Of a DNA stretch of 13,096 nucleotides, positions 7,013-13,096 are shown one piece after another. The position numbers and the translations under genes were made by a program. The notes under the pieces were generated by a model, which ran no database searches, was not told where the DNA came from, and worked only from the letters and a program-made list of their open reading frames with translations. Source of the stretch: Candidatus Parcubacteria bacterium (lineage in GTDB: Bacteria > Patescibacteriota > Patescibacteriia > UBA1558 > GWA2-36-10); the NCBI GenBank assembly GCA_023246135.1, contig JAHFJB010000001.1, forward strand, positions 1-13,096, written 5' to 3'. Within the stretch, counting starts at the first letter, position 1. Each line of letters begins with the position of its first letter.

Positions 7013-8155
7013 ATGAAGATAGCCGAAGTAACAGCAACATTTCCACCTTACAAAGCTGGCATGGCCAATGTGGCTTATTATAATGCCTGGGGTTTGGCTA
7101 CCTTGGGACATGAGGTGACAGTATTTACGCCGCAACAGCGTAAGGGGCTTCTTTATGCCGATGAATATCCTTTTCGGGTGGAGCGTCTGCAACCGTGGTT
7201 TAGGTATGGCAATGCTGGCATTTTGCCGCAGCTGTTTTATAAATTGCCGTCTTATGATTTGATTCATTTGCATTATCCTTTTTTTGGCGGTTCAGAAGTT
7301 ATTTATTTTCTGGACAAAGTTAAAGATTTGAAATTGGTAGTTACCTACCATATGGATGTTTTTGGTCAGGGCTTACTGGCAAAGTTTTTTGAATGGCATA
7401 AGAGCCATGTGATGCCCAGAATTTTGGATAGAGCCGATAAAATTATCGTGAGTTCTTGGGATTATGCCAAAAATTCAGCTTTGAGAGAGAGGCTAGAGGA
7501 TGAACCAGAAAAATTTGTAGAGATTCCTTTTGGGGTTAATCATCTTTTATTTAAACCACGTTATCGGGACAAGGAGCTTGTCGAACGTTATGACCTTTAT
7601 AGAAAAAATGTGATTTTGTTTGTAGGAGCACTGGACAGGGCCCACTATTTTAAAGGAGTCAATGTTTTGATTCAGGCTATGCGGCCTTTGGCTGACCGCG
7701 ATGATTGGCGAGTGCTGATTATTGGTGATGGTGATTTGGCGGATAGCTATAAGAGTCTGGTGGAAAGTCTGGGTTTGGGTAAAAAAATAATTTTTGTCGG
7801 TTTTGTGCCTGACAACCAATTGCCCAAGTTTTATAGCGTTGGCGACATGCTGGTCTTGCCGTCAGTTGATAAGTCAGAGGCTTTTGGCATTGTGTCTTTG
7901 GAAGCTATGGCTTCAAGCTTACCGGTGATTGCTTCGGATTTGCCCGGCGTGCGCTCAGTGGTAGAAAAAAAAGTAAGTGGCTTACTGGTTAAGCCGGGTA
8001 GTGTTGATAATTTGACTAAGATGGTTGATTATCTAATCAGGAATCCGCGAGTAGCCAAGGCTTATGGTGAAGCTGGCCGGCAGAAAATATTGGACAAATA
8101 CACTTGGGATAAGGTCAGCTATAAGTTAGACAATCTATTACGAAGTATTAAGTAA
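7013..8155 (+). CDS. GT4 glycosyltransferase (GT-B fold)
   Basis: This 380-residue retaining glycosyltransferase has an N-terminal acceptor domain with FPPYKAGMANVAYY (10-23), the Gly-rich loop of GT4 enzymes, and LIHLHYPFF (83-91). The C-terminal donor domain holds ILFVGALDRAHYFKG (201-215, with Lys214), IIGDGDL (236-242) and the ExxxxxxxE motif Glu289 to Glu297 (EAFGIVSLE), which binds the nucleotide sugar. ATG 7013 lies 12 nt after the previous stop; AGG directly abuts it, too close for a normal Shine-Dalgarno. It likely extends the same cytoplasmic glycan as its neighbours. Substrate is not predictable. Confidence 0.9.
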   Translation: MKIAEVTATFPPYKAGMANVAYYNAWGLATLGHEVTVFTPQQRKGLLYADEYPFRVERLQPWFRYGNAGILPQLFYKLPSYDLIHLHYPFFGGSEVIYFLDKVKDLKLVVTYHMDVFGQGLLAKFFEWHKSHVMPRILDRADKIIVSSWDYAKNSALRERLEDEPEKFVEIPFGVNHLLFKPRYRDKELVERYDLYRKNVILFVGALDRAHYFKGVNVLIQAMRPLADRDDWRVLIIGDGDLADSYKSLVESLGLGKKIIFVGFVPDNQLPKFYSVGDMLVLPSVDKSEAFGIVSLEAMASSLPVIASDLPGVRSVVEKKVSGLLVKPGSVDNLTKMVDYLIRNPRVAKAYGEAGRQKILDKYTWDKVSYKLDNLLRSIK

Positions 8156-8170
8156 TTATTTTTGTTCGGC

Positions 8171-9403
8171 ATGAAAATTTGTATTATTTCCAACCTATAC
8201 CCACCCTTTGTGCGCGGCGGAGCTGAGCTCATTGCGGCCATGGAAGCTGAAGGCCTAAAAAAAGCTTGGCAACATGTTTTTGTTATCAGCACGCGGCCGG
8301 CTAATCTTCATGTGCACGGCCAGATGGTCTGGCGCACGGGCTTGTGGACCAGCACTCGCGATGAAGTGGGCGAAGTGGAAGTTATTCGTTTTAATCCAGT
8401 CAATCTTTATTATTATTTGGATGATTTCAAATTTCCTAGTTTCGTCCGCTTGTTCTGGCATTTGTTTGATATTTTTAATGTTTTTTCTTATTGGAAAATA
8501 AAAAGTATTTTACTTAAAGAAAAACCTGATGTAGTGATTACCCACAATTTGATGGGTATAGGATTTCTCATACCTCTTTTAATTAAGAGATTAAAAATAA
8601 GGCACATTCATACGCTCCATGATATTCAGCTTAGCAGCCCATCAGGCCTGATTGTTTTAGGTCAAGAAAAAGCTTGGCAACATAGATTTTTTCGGGCTAT
8701 TGGTTACGTCAAAATAATGCGCTTTTTGATGGGTTCACCAGAAATAGTAATTTCTCCATCCAAGTTTTTGCTGGATTTTTATAGCCGTGACAAATTTTTC
8801 CATAAGTCCAAAAAGTTTGTAATGCCCAATCCTATCAAGGGGCTAGCGAGCGTTGCCAAACAGTCAACCGATAATTTAGAATTGATTTATTTAGGGCAGG
8901 TTCATCGGGCCAAGGGTGTTTTAGAGCTTATTAAAAATTTTAAGCAAATTGCTGAACCGAAAATAAGGTTGCATATTGTCGGGGCTGGTCCGGAGTTATT
9001 TCGCGCCGAGCATTTGGCTAGTGAAGACAAACGCATAATTTTTTATGGCTGGTTGCCGCACCATGAACTAGGCAAGATTTTGCCACAAATGGACATAGTA
9101 GTAGTGCCGTCCTTATGTTATGAGAACTCACCCACAGTTATTTATGAGTCACTCAGCCTGGGTTTGCCAGTTTTGGCGGCTGACATTGGCGGTACAGCGG
9201 AACTAATCAGAGAGGGGATAAATGGTTGGATTTTTCCAGCCGGAGATTTTGGTATTTTAAAAAATAAAATAAAGGGCTTATATAAAGAGAAAGATAAAAT
9301 CGGGCCTATGGCCGATAATTGCCGGCGCTCTGTGGCAGCTTATAATTTAGATAATTATATTAATCATGTTTTGAAGATTATTGGTGAAGATACTAATGAC
9401 TAA
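8171..9403 (+). CDS. GT4 glycosyltransferase (GT-B fold)
   Basis: This 410-residue GT4-type enzyme has an N-terminus with SNLYPPFVRGGAE (7-19), the classic acceptor-domain glycine loop, followed by THNLMGIGF (124-132) and HTLHDIQ (147-153). The donor domain has LIYLGQVHRAKG (238-249), HIVGAGPEL (268-276) and the nucleotide-sugar motif Glu318 to Glu326 (ENSPTVIYE). ATG 8171 is preferred over the in-frame TTG at 8162 because MKICIISNLYPP is the usual family start. It is clearly diverged from the preceding GT4 (different N-terminal and E-x7-E sequences), so it is not a recent duplicate. It overlaps the next gene by 8 nt. Confidence 0.89.
   Translation: MKICIISNLYPPFVRGGAELIAAMEAEGLKKAWQHVFVISTRPANLHVHGQMVWRTGLWTSTRDEVGEVEVIRFNPVNLYYYLDDFKFPSFVRLFWHLFDIFNVFSYWKIKSILLKEKPDVVITHNLMGIGFLIPLLIKRLKIRHIHTLHDIQLSSPSGLIVLGQEKAWQHRFFRAIGYVKIMRFLMGSPEIVISPSKFLLDFYSRDKFFHKSKKFVMPNPIKGLASVAKQSTDNLELIYLGQVHRAKGVLELIKNFKQIAEPKIRLHIVGAGPELFRAEHLASEDKRIIFYGWLPHHELGKILPQMDIVVVPSLCYENSPTVIYESLSLGLPVLAADIGGTAELIREGINGWIFPAGDFGILKNKIKGLYKEKDKIGPMADNCRRSVAAYNLDNYINHVLKIIGEDTND
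9383..9387 (+). promoter_or_regulatory. Ribosome binding site for the GT-C gene
   Basis: GGTGA sits 8 nt before ATG 9396 inside the end of the previous gene. It selects 9396 over the in-frame TTG 9381 and GTG 9384. It is one of the few well-spaced Shine-Dalgarno-like sites in the window. Confidence 0.5.
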
Positions 9404-11024
9404 AGAAAAAAAATATAATTTATTGGTTATTGTGGCGGCTATTATTTCCAGCCTGCTTTATTGTTATACTATTATATCTTTGTGGCTGCCTCAGTGGTTA
9501 GAATTTAAACATCTGATTTTTAATTGGCCGGATGCCAATGCCAATTATTTTTTTGCGCAAGTTTTTGCTAAAGCCGGTCATTTTTATTGGCCCGAGCCGC
9601 TCAACTCTCTCAGCCAAAATCTTCTGCATACCCGAAGCATCAATGTTTTTAATGGCAATTTGGTACCCATGACTTTTTTGCCGGCGATTCTTATTTTTGG
9701 GATATTTTTTAAAATTTTTGGGGCTGTTGGCATTTTGTTTGTAACGCCAATTTTAGCGGCTCTAAGCGGTTGTATAATTTATCGTTTAGTCAATTATATT
9801 TTTAAGGATTTGGATTTGTCCTTAATAGTCTCATTATTATTTTTGTCTCTAGCGCCTTGGGTATTTTTTGCCAACGAAGTCATGTTGCCGACGATACTTT
9901 TTATATTTTTAGTGCTCTGGGGTTGGCTCATGATAACCCAACATTGGCACAAAGAGTACGACAGATATCATTGGCGTTGGCTTTTGGGTTGCCTGCTCTT
10001 ATCACTAGCTATAGTAGTTAGGCCAACTGAGTTAATCTGGCTGGCGATAGTAAGCGTTTTGATTTTTTATTTTAATAAAAATAAAATTAATCGCCGTCAC
10101 ATATTAGGAGGGGGCAGCGTTTTTGTTGCAATATTTATTTTGTTTTTAGTCTTAAATAAATTAACTTACGGTAACTTTTTTACTTTGGGATATTCAGATT
10201 TGCAGTCCGGTGCTGTGGCTACAGAATTTGACCGAGGGGCAGGCTTTACTTTAGGGGGATTTTTTAAATTAATTTTTGCCCCGTTTGGTTTTGATTTTAC
10301 CTTAATTTTAAAAAACTTTTATAAATATTTTGTAAAAATTATTGTCTTACACTTTGTCCTAGCGGTTTTAGGTTTTATCATGATTTGGCGAAGTAAAAGC
10401 TTGCCCAAAGTCTGGCGCCAGTATTTACTCCTTACGCCTATAATTTTTATTTTTATATTATTATATTATGGTAGTTGGAATTTGGCGGATCCACTAGTTA
10501 AAGAACTCAACACAATTAGTATTTCTTATGTGCGATATTTTATGCCGCTCTACATTTGGATTTTACCGGCAGTGGTTCTGGCTATCAATCAGATGTTTGC
10601 CAAGATTGATAGGAAAAGCGGTTTTGGCAATTATATTTTAGTTATTACTTTAATAGCGTCTTCACTACAACTAGCTTTTTTTGCCGCCAATGACGGCTTG
10701 ATTGCCAGTCGCCAGAATCTACAAAATTATTATGCGCAGTTTGTGGCTCTTAAGAGAATTGCGCCGGAGCAAGCTATCATTATCACTGATAGGGAAGATA
10801 AGATATTTTTTCCTTATTATCGCATTGTGGTGCCGCAAAATAATCCGCTACTGTGGCCGCGAATTGCCAAGATCGCGGGCCAGGCGCCGATTTATTATTA
10901 TACCAACAAAGCCGACGATCAATTAGCACTCGATCGTCAGGAAATTTACAAGTTAAATCTCATATTGACGGAACCGCAGGAAATTTGGCATAATTTTAGA
11001 TTATTTGAGATTAAGAATAAATAA
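9396..11024 (+). CDS. GT-C type integral membrane glycosyltransferase (PMT/ArnT-like topology)
   Basis: This 542-residue protein has roughly ten hydrophobic helices (first at about 9-31, others near 93-125, 140-180, 196-225, 240-254, 313-331, 345-358, 380-398 and 412-430) and a mostly soluble C-terminal tail (about 432-542). The first extracytoplasmic loop carries NWPDANANYFF (43-53). Asp46 in this loop is the likely catalytic acid of GT-C enzymes that use polyprenyl-phosphate sugars. RPTELIW (209-215) in a later helix is also typical of the superfamily. It would transfer a sugar from a lipid carrier, charged by the GT2s encoded at 2313 and 4973, to a glycan or protein outside the membrane. 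Exact family and acceptor are unknown; sequence identity within GT-C is usually low. Confidence 0.78.
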   Translation: MTKEKKYNLLVIVAAIISSLLYCYTIISLWLPQWLEFKHLIFNWPDANANYFFAQVFAKAGHFYWPEPLNSLSQNLLHTRSINVFNGNLVPMTFLPAILIFGIFFKIFGAVGILFVTPILAALSGCIIYRLVNYIFKDLDLSLIVSLLFLSLAPWVFFANEVMLPTILFIFLVLWGWLMITQHWHKEYDRYHWRWLLGCLLLSLAIVVRPTELIWLAIVSVLIFYFNKNKINRRHILGGGSVFVAIFILFLVLNKLTYGNFFTLGYSDLQSGAVATEFDRGAGFTLGGFFKLIFAPFGFDFTLILKNFYKYFVKIIVLHFVLAVLGFIMIWRSKSLPKVWRQYLLLTPIIFIFILLYYGSWNLADPLVKELNTISISYVRYFMPLYIWILPAVVLAINQMFAKIDRKSGFGNYILVITLIASSLQLAFFAANDGLIASRQNLQNYYAQFVALKRIAPEQAIIITDREDKIFFPYYRIVVPQNNPLLWPRIAKIAGQAPIYYYTNKADDQLALDRQEIYKLNLILTEPQEIWHNFRLFEIKNK

Positions 11025-11033
11025 TATAACAAT

Positions 11034-11438
11034 ATGGACAATTGCATCTTTTGTGAGATTATTAGTGGTAAAATACCAAGTAGTAAAGTCTATGAAGATG
11101 ATAATGTTTTGGCTGTTTTGGATATTAAGCCAACCAATCTCGGGCATACTCTGGTATTTCCCAAAACACACGTGAAAAATATAGAAGAAGCTAGCGAAGA
11201 GATGCTGGCTCAGCTCATGGTGGTGGTAAAAAAAGTGGGTAAATCTCTAAAAGAAAATTTGCCAGCGGAAAGCTATAATGTTTGTGAAAACAATGATGAG
11301 GTGGCTGGCCAGATTATTGCTCATTTGCATTTTCATGTTGTGCCACGCCACAGAGATGATGGTATAAGAATGTGGCCACAGCGCAGTTATGTTGGCGATG
11401 AAGCCAAGGAAGTTTTAAAAAAAATTAAAATTAATTAA
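11034..11438 (+). CDS. HIT-family nucleotide hydrolase
   Basis: This 134-residue histidine-triad protein has the motif His97-Leu-His99-Phe-His101 (HLHFHVVPR), with the central histidine as nucleophile, and NLGHTLVFPKTH (35-46) in the nucleotide-binding half. Cys4 and Cys7 (CIFC), together with His46 and His97, make the zinc site seen in many bacterial HIT proteins. Length is normal for the HINT/Hit branch. It would hydrolyse nucleoside phosphoramidates, dinucleotides or adenylated compounds in the cytoplasm. It sits 9 nt after the GT-C gene and is probably a housekeeping passenger in the operon; no direct role in glycan synthesis is evident. Confidence 0.93.
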   Translation: MDNCIFCEIISGKIPSSKVYEDDNVLAVLDIKPTNLGHTLVFPKTHVKNIEEASEEMLAQLMVVVKKVGKSLKENLPAESYNVCENNDEVAGQIIAHLHFHVVPRHRDDGIRMWPQRSYVGDEAKEVLKKIKIN

Positions 11439-11443
11439 TATGA

Positions 11444-11526
11444 ACCCCGTTAGAAATTCACGAAATCTAGCGGGAGATAAAAAGATTAATTATTGTTATG
11501 CAAATTACTAAAATTTCTAACGGGGT
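11444..11526 (+). repeat. Palindromic element A: 15-bp inverted repeat enclosing the rfbB start codon
   Basis: ACCCCGTTAGAAATT (11444-11458) is the exact reverse complement of AATTTCTAACGGGGT (11512-11526). The 53-nt interior contains the ATG at 11498 and could form small inner hairpins: ATCT/AGAT at 11465-11478 and TAATT/AATTA at 11487-11507. The outer 9 bp (ACCCCGTTA/TAACGGGGT) and an inner AGCGGGAG (11469-11476) are shared with element B at 12463-12520. The 3' arm is translated as part of rfbB if ATG 11498 is used. Confidence 0.85.
11446..11474 (+). promoter_or_regulatory. Competing leader hairpin upstream of rfbB
   Basis: CCCGTTAG (11446-11453) can pair with CTAGCGGG (11467-11474), 8 bp including one G-U, around a 13-nt loop. 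This uses the same 5' arm as the 15-bp palindrome, so the two folds exclude each other. That is the shape of an RNA switch, but a regulatory role is only inferred. Confidence 0.35.
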
Positions 11527-12475
11527 GAATTTATTAATTACCGGTGGCGCTGGATTTATTGGTTCCAATTTTATCCACTATATTTTGAAAAAATATCAGG
11601 ACTATAAAGTTATCAATCTGGATCTGTTGACTTATGCCGGCAATTTGGAGAATTTGAAATCTGTAGCCAATAATCCCAATTATGTTTTTGTCAAAGGCGA
11701 TATTGGTGATTATAATTTGGTTTCCAAAATAGTCAAAGAAAACAAAATTGATTTGATTGTTAATTTTGCGGCCGAGACTCACGTGGATAGGTCCATCACG
11801 GGACCGGATCCGTTTTTAACTACCAATATTTTGGGAACGCATAATTTGCTCAAAGTTGCTTTGGAAAATAATAAAATAAGATTTCATCATGTTTCCACTG
11901 ATGAAGTGTTTGGTTCGCTTGGCGACAAAGGCAAATTTGACGAACAGACACCCTATAATCCCCAGAGTCCATATTCAGCCTCTAAGGCCAGCTCTGATCA
12001 CTTGGTTCGGGCTTATCACCATACTTACGGCTTGCCCATAACTATTTCCAATTGTTCCAACAACTATGGGTCTTATCAATATATAGAAAAATTTATTCCT
12101 TTGTTTATCACTAATCTTTTTCAAGACAAACCAGTGCCCTTGTATGGTGAGGGCAAAAATATCCGTGATTGGCTCTATGTTGAGGATCATTGCCGCGCTA
12201 TTGATCTAATCATTCATAGTGATAAAATCGGGGAAACTTATTGTATTGGTGGCAACAGTGAAAAAAGAAACATTGATATTGCTAAATTACTGGTGGCCAA
12301 ATTGGGTAAAGATGAAACAATGATTGAACGAGTAGAGGATAGGCTGGGTCATGATTATCGTTATGCCATTGATGCTAGTAAAATTAAGCGTGAGCTGGGT
12401 TGGCAACCCAGCGTCAATTTTGAGGAGGGTTTAGAGATGACAATTGAGTGGTATAAAAATAATTTACCCCGTTAA
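11498..12475 (+). CDS. rfbB: dTDP-glucose 4,6-dehydratase (RfbB/RmlB)
   Basis: This 325-residue extended SDR converts dTDP-glucose to dTDP-4-keto-6-deoxyglucose, the second step of dTDP-L-rhamnose and related deoxysugar synthesis. GGAGFIG (16-22) binds NAD. Thr134-Asp135-Glu136 (HVSTDEVFG) and Tyr159/Lys163 (YSASK) are the full dehydratase catalytic set. LLTYAGNLENL (43-53), AAETHVDRSI (91-100) and DRLGHDYRYAID (281-292) are RmlB signatures. Minor variations from the usual sequence are NNYGSYQYIEK (188-198) and DRLGHD for the common DRPGHD. The start is uncertain: GTG 11525 would give MNLLITGGAG, the normal family N-terminus, while ATG 11498 adds nine residues partly encoded by a palindrome arm. 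The last codons (Leu-Pro-Arg-stop) lie in a second palindrome. No rfbA, rfbC or rfbD is visible nearby. Confidence 0.93.
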   Translation: MQITKISNGVNLLITGGAGFIGSNFIHYILKKYQDYKVINLDLLTYAGNLENLKSVANNPNYVFVKGDIGDYNLVSKIVKENKIDLIVNFAAETHVDRSITGPDPFLTTNILGTHNLLKVALENNKIRFHHVSTDEVFGSLGDKGKFDEQTPYNPQSPYSASKASSDHLVRAYHHTYGLPITISNCSNNYGSYQYIEKFIPLFITNLFQDKPVPLYGEGKNIRDWLYVEDHCRAIDLIIHSDKIGETYCIGGNSEKRNIDIAKLLVAKLGKDETMIERVEDRLGHDYRYAIDASKIKRELGWQPSVNFEEGLEMTIEWYKNNLPR

Positions 12476-12520
12476 ATCCCGCAAAGCGGGAGCGACCAAA
12501 TCGCTATTTAACGGGGTAAA
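12463..12520 (+). repeat. Palindromic element B: perfect 58-nt three-way junction
   Basis: TTTACCCCGTTAAAT (12463-12477) pairs perfectly over 15 bp with ATTTAACGGGGTAAA (12506-12520). The interior is fully taken up by two adjacent hairpins: CCCGC-AAA-GCGGG (12478-12490) and AGCGA-CCAAA-TCGCT (12491-12505). No base at the junction is unpaired. The 5' arm overlaps the end of rfbB (stop TAA at 12473-12475). No T-tract follows on the + strand, so it is not a standard terminator. It shares ACCCCGTTA/TAACGGGGT and AGCGGGAG with element A. Confidence 0.9.
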
Positions 12521-12549
12521 GAGTGGTGGAGAAAATGGCATGAAACTAA

Positions 12550-13096
12550 ATGATAACAGCCAAAATAATAAAAAAGTACAAGCTGGATAAATCAACTTGG
12601 ACCTATAAAGGATTCCATGGAGTTTTGCACACTATTTTTGCAGTTGGTCAAAGCTGTCTGGCTATGCAAAAAGTTTATGGTGATACCAATAAGGTTATTT
12701 TAAACATACTGATTGATAATTATGGTCACTGGTATTGGAACGATGATGATCTCACCAGAATCCGTGAATTATTTTTGAAACGTTTAAAGAGAAATAAAAA
12801 TTATTTTTCTGGCTTAAAGACAGCTTGGGCTAAAAAAATAAATAATTTTGAAAAAGTTATAAAAAAAGTTGATCAGATTGATTTGAGCAAATTGACCGAT
12901 AAACAGTTGGCTGATTTGTATGATGTTTTTTATAGGGCTTATCTTGAAGAATATTCATATTTTATGACTTTGGGTGACGCCATTTCTATGCACGCCGACC
13001 GCTATTTGGTACCGGAATTTCAAAAGATATTGGGGGACGAATTCAATGATGTTTTTCCCAAGCTCATTGTCACGAAGTATCGATCGTTTATTGAAC
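12550..13096 (+). CDS. N-terminal part of a protein, possibly PEP-utilising-enzyme related (3' end outside window)
   Basis: The frame opens with ATG 12550, just after an in-frame TAA (12547-12549), and runs unbroken to the window edge, giving 182 residues. The start reads MITAKIIKKYKLDKSTW. Then come YKGFHGVLH (19-27), NYGHWYWNDDDLTRIRE (57-73), a Lys-rich helical stretch (about 77-110), DLSKLTDKQLADLYDVFYRAY and a segment with SMHADRYLVPEFQKIL. The aromatic WYW region and the 'LSKLTDKQLADLY' helix resemble the N-terminal part of uncharacterised proteins that carry a PEP-utilising-enzyme mobile domain in CPR genomes. That assignment is from memory, and the diagnostic domain would lie beyond the window. 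No good ribosome binding site precedes ATG 12550; GGAGA (12528-12532) is better placed for an out-of-frame ATG at 12540. Confidence 0.6.
   Translation, partial: MITAKIIKKYKLDKSTWTYKGFHGVLHTIFAVGQSCLAMQKVYGDTNKVILNILIDNYGHWYWNDDDLTRIRELFLKRLKRNKNYFSGLKTAWAKKINNFEKVIKKVDQIDLSKLTDKQLADLYDVFYRAYLEEYSYFMTLGDAISMHADRYLVPEFQKILGDEFNDVFPKLIVTKYRSFIE

Noticed and set aside
8274..8501. Plus-strand ORF of 75 codons in another frame of the second GT4 gene, and a similar one at 10702-10926.
   Set aside because: Both lie wholly inside well-supported glycosyltransferase genes and their translations show no recognisable features.
8259..8683. A 17-nt direct repeat AAAAAGCTTGGCAACAT at 8259-8275 and 8667-8683 inside the second GT4 gene.
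   Set aside because: Both copies encode a KAWQH stretch in different parts of an intact GT4 protein, with unrelated flanks. It is most likely coincidence and not an insertion footprint.
10278..10286. GCCCCGTTT, similar to the ACCCCGTTA core of the rfbB palindromes.
   Set aside because: It has no inverted partner nearby and lies within the GT-C coding sequence (Ala-Pro-Phe codons).
12471..12512. GTTAAAT and ATTTAAC in element B match integron core-site patterns GTTRRRY and RYYYAAC, which would make rfbB a gene cassette.
   Set aside because: The order is inside-out: an attC site runs RYYYAAC to GTTRRRY, here it is GTTRRRY to RYYYAAC. The stem is perfectly paired without extrahelical bases, and no integrase gene is in the window.
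12463..12520. Element B as a rho-independent terminator for the operon.
   Set aside because: The stem is followed by GAGTGGTGG and not a T-run on the + strand, and no minus-strand gene needs a terminator there.
1..13096. Alternative genetic code with TGA as Gly, as in some CPR groups.
   Set aside because: TGA ends two genes in overlapping ATGA arrangements, and no conserved glycine position is encoded by TGA.
1..13096. CRISPR arrays, tRNA or rRNA genes, transposase genes.
   Set aside because: No regularly spaced repeats, cloverleaf-like segments, rRNA-like sequence or transposase motifs were seen on either strand.

Overview
The window is an AT-rich stretch of bacterial DNA with every supported gene on the + strand. 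TGA is used as a real stop (for example at 4974-4976 and 5633-5635), so the standard bacterial code fits and the recoded SR1/Gracilibacteria type is unlikely. Three things suggest a Candidate Phyla Radiation (Patescibacteria, perhaps Parcubacteria-like) genome: compact gene packing, mostly weak or absent Shine-Dalgarno sequences, and a last gene that resembles a PEP-utilising-enzyme-type protein I associate with such genomes. This is an inference from style and family content. No rRNA or other taxonomic marker is present.

Layout: (1) 1-295 is the end of an unrecognised gene, followed by a rho-independent terminator (343-375). A strong sigma70-like promoter with an extended -10 (377-405) overlaps the terminator's T-rich tail. 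(2) 434-11438 looks like one operon of eleven genes with gaps of at most 17 nt and several overlaps. It opens with a secreted subtilisin-like protease carrying a five-repeat C-terminal domain. Next come an ALG5-like GT2, a UDP-glucuronate-decarboxylase-like SDR, a GalE-like SDR, a DPM-like GT2, a DUF2304 membrane protein, a third GT2, two GT4 transferases, a GT-C membrane glycosyltransferase and a HIT-family hydrolase. (3) 11444-12520 holds an rfbB/rmlB gene whose two ends lie inside two related palindromic elements. (4) 12550 to the window end is the start of a gene cut off by the window edge.

Reading the genes together: the SDR enzymes make or convert nucleotide sugars, and the cytoplasmic GT2 and GT4 enzymes build a glycan. 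The two polyprenyl-phosphate-type GT2s, with DUF2304, probably charge a lipid carrier with single sugars that the GT-C enzyme transfers outside the membrane. The GT2 + DUF2304 + GT-C set recalls the GacI/GacJ/GacL side-chain system of group A Streptococcus. No polymerase, flippase or ABC exporter is visible here, so the final product (surface polysaccharide or glycoprotein) is undetermined.

The most unusual signal is the pair of palindromes around rfbB. The downstream one (12463-12520) is a perfect 58-nt three-way junction with no unpaired junction base, and it supplies the last codons and stop of rfbB. The upstream one (11444-11526) encloses the annotated start codon. They share the core ACCCCGTTA/TAACGGGGT and occupy the only two long gaps downstream of the promoter at 377-405, which looks like a dispersed palindromic repeat family or a repeat-bounded insertion.
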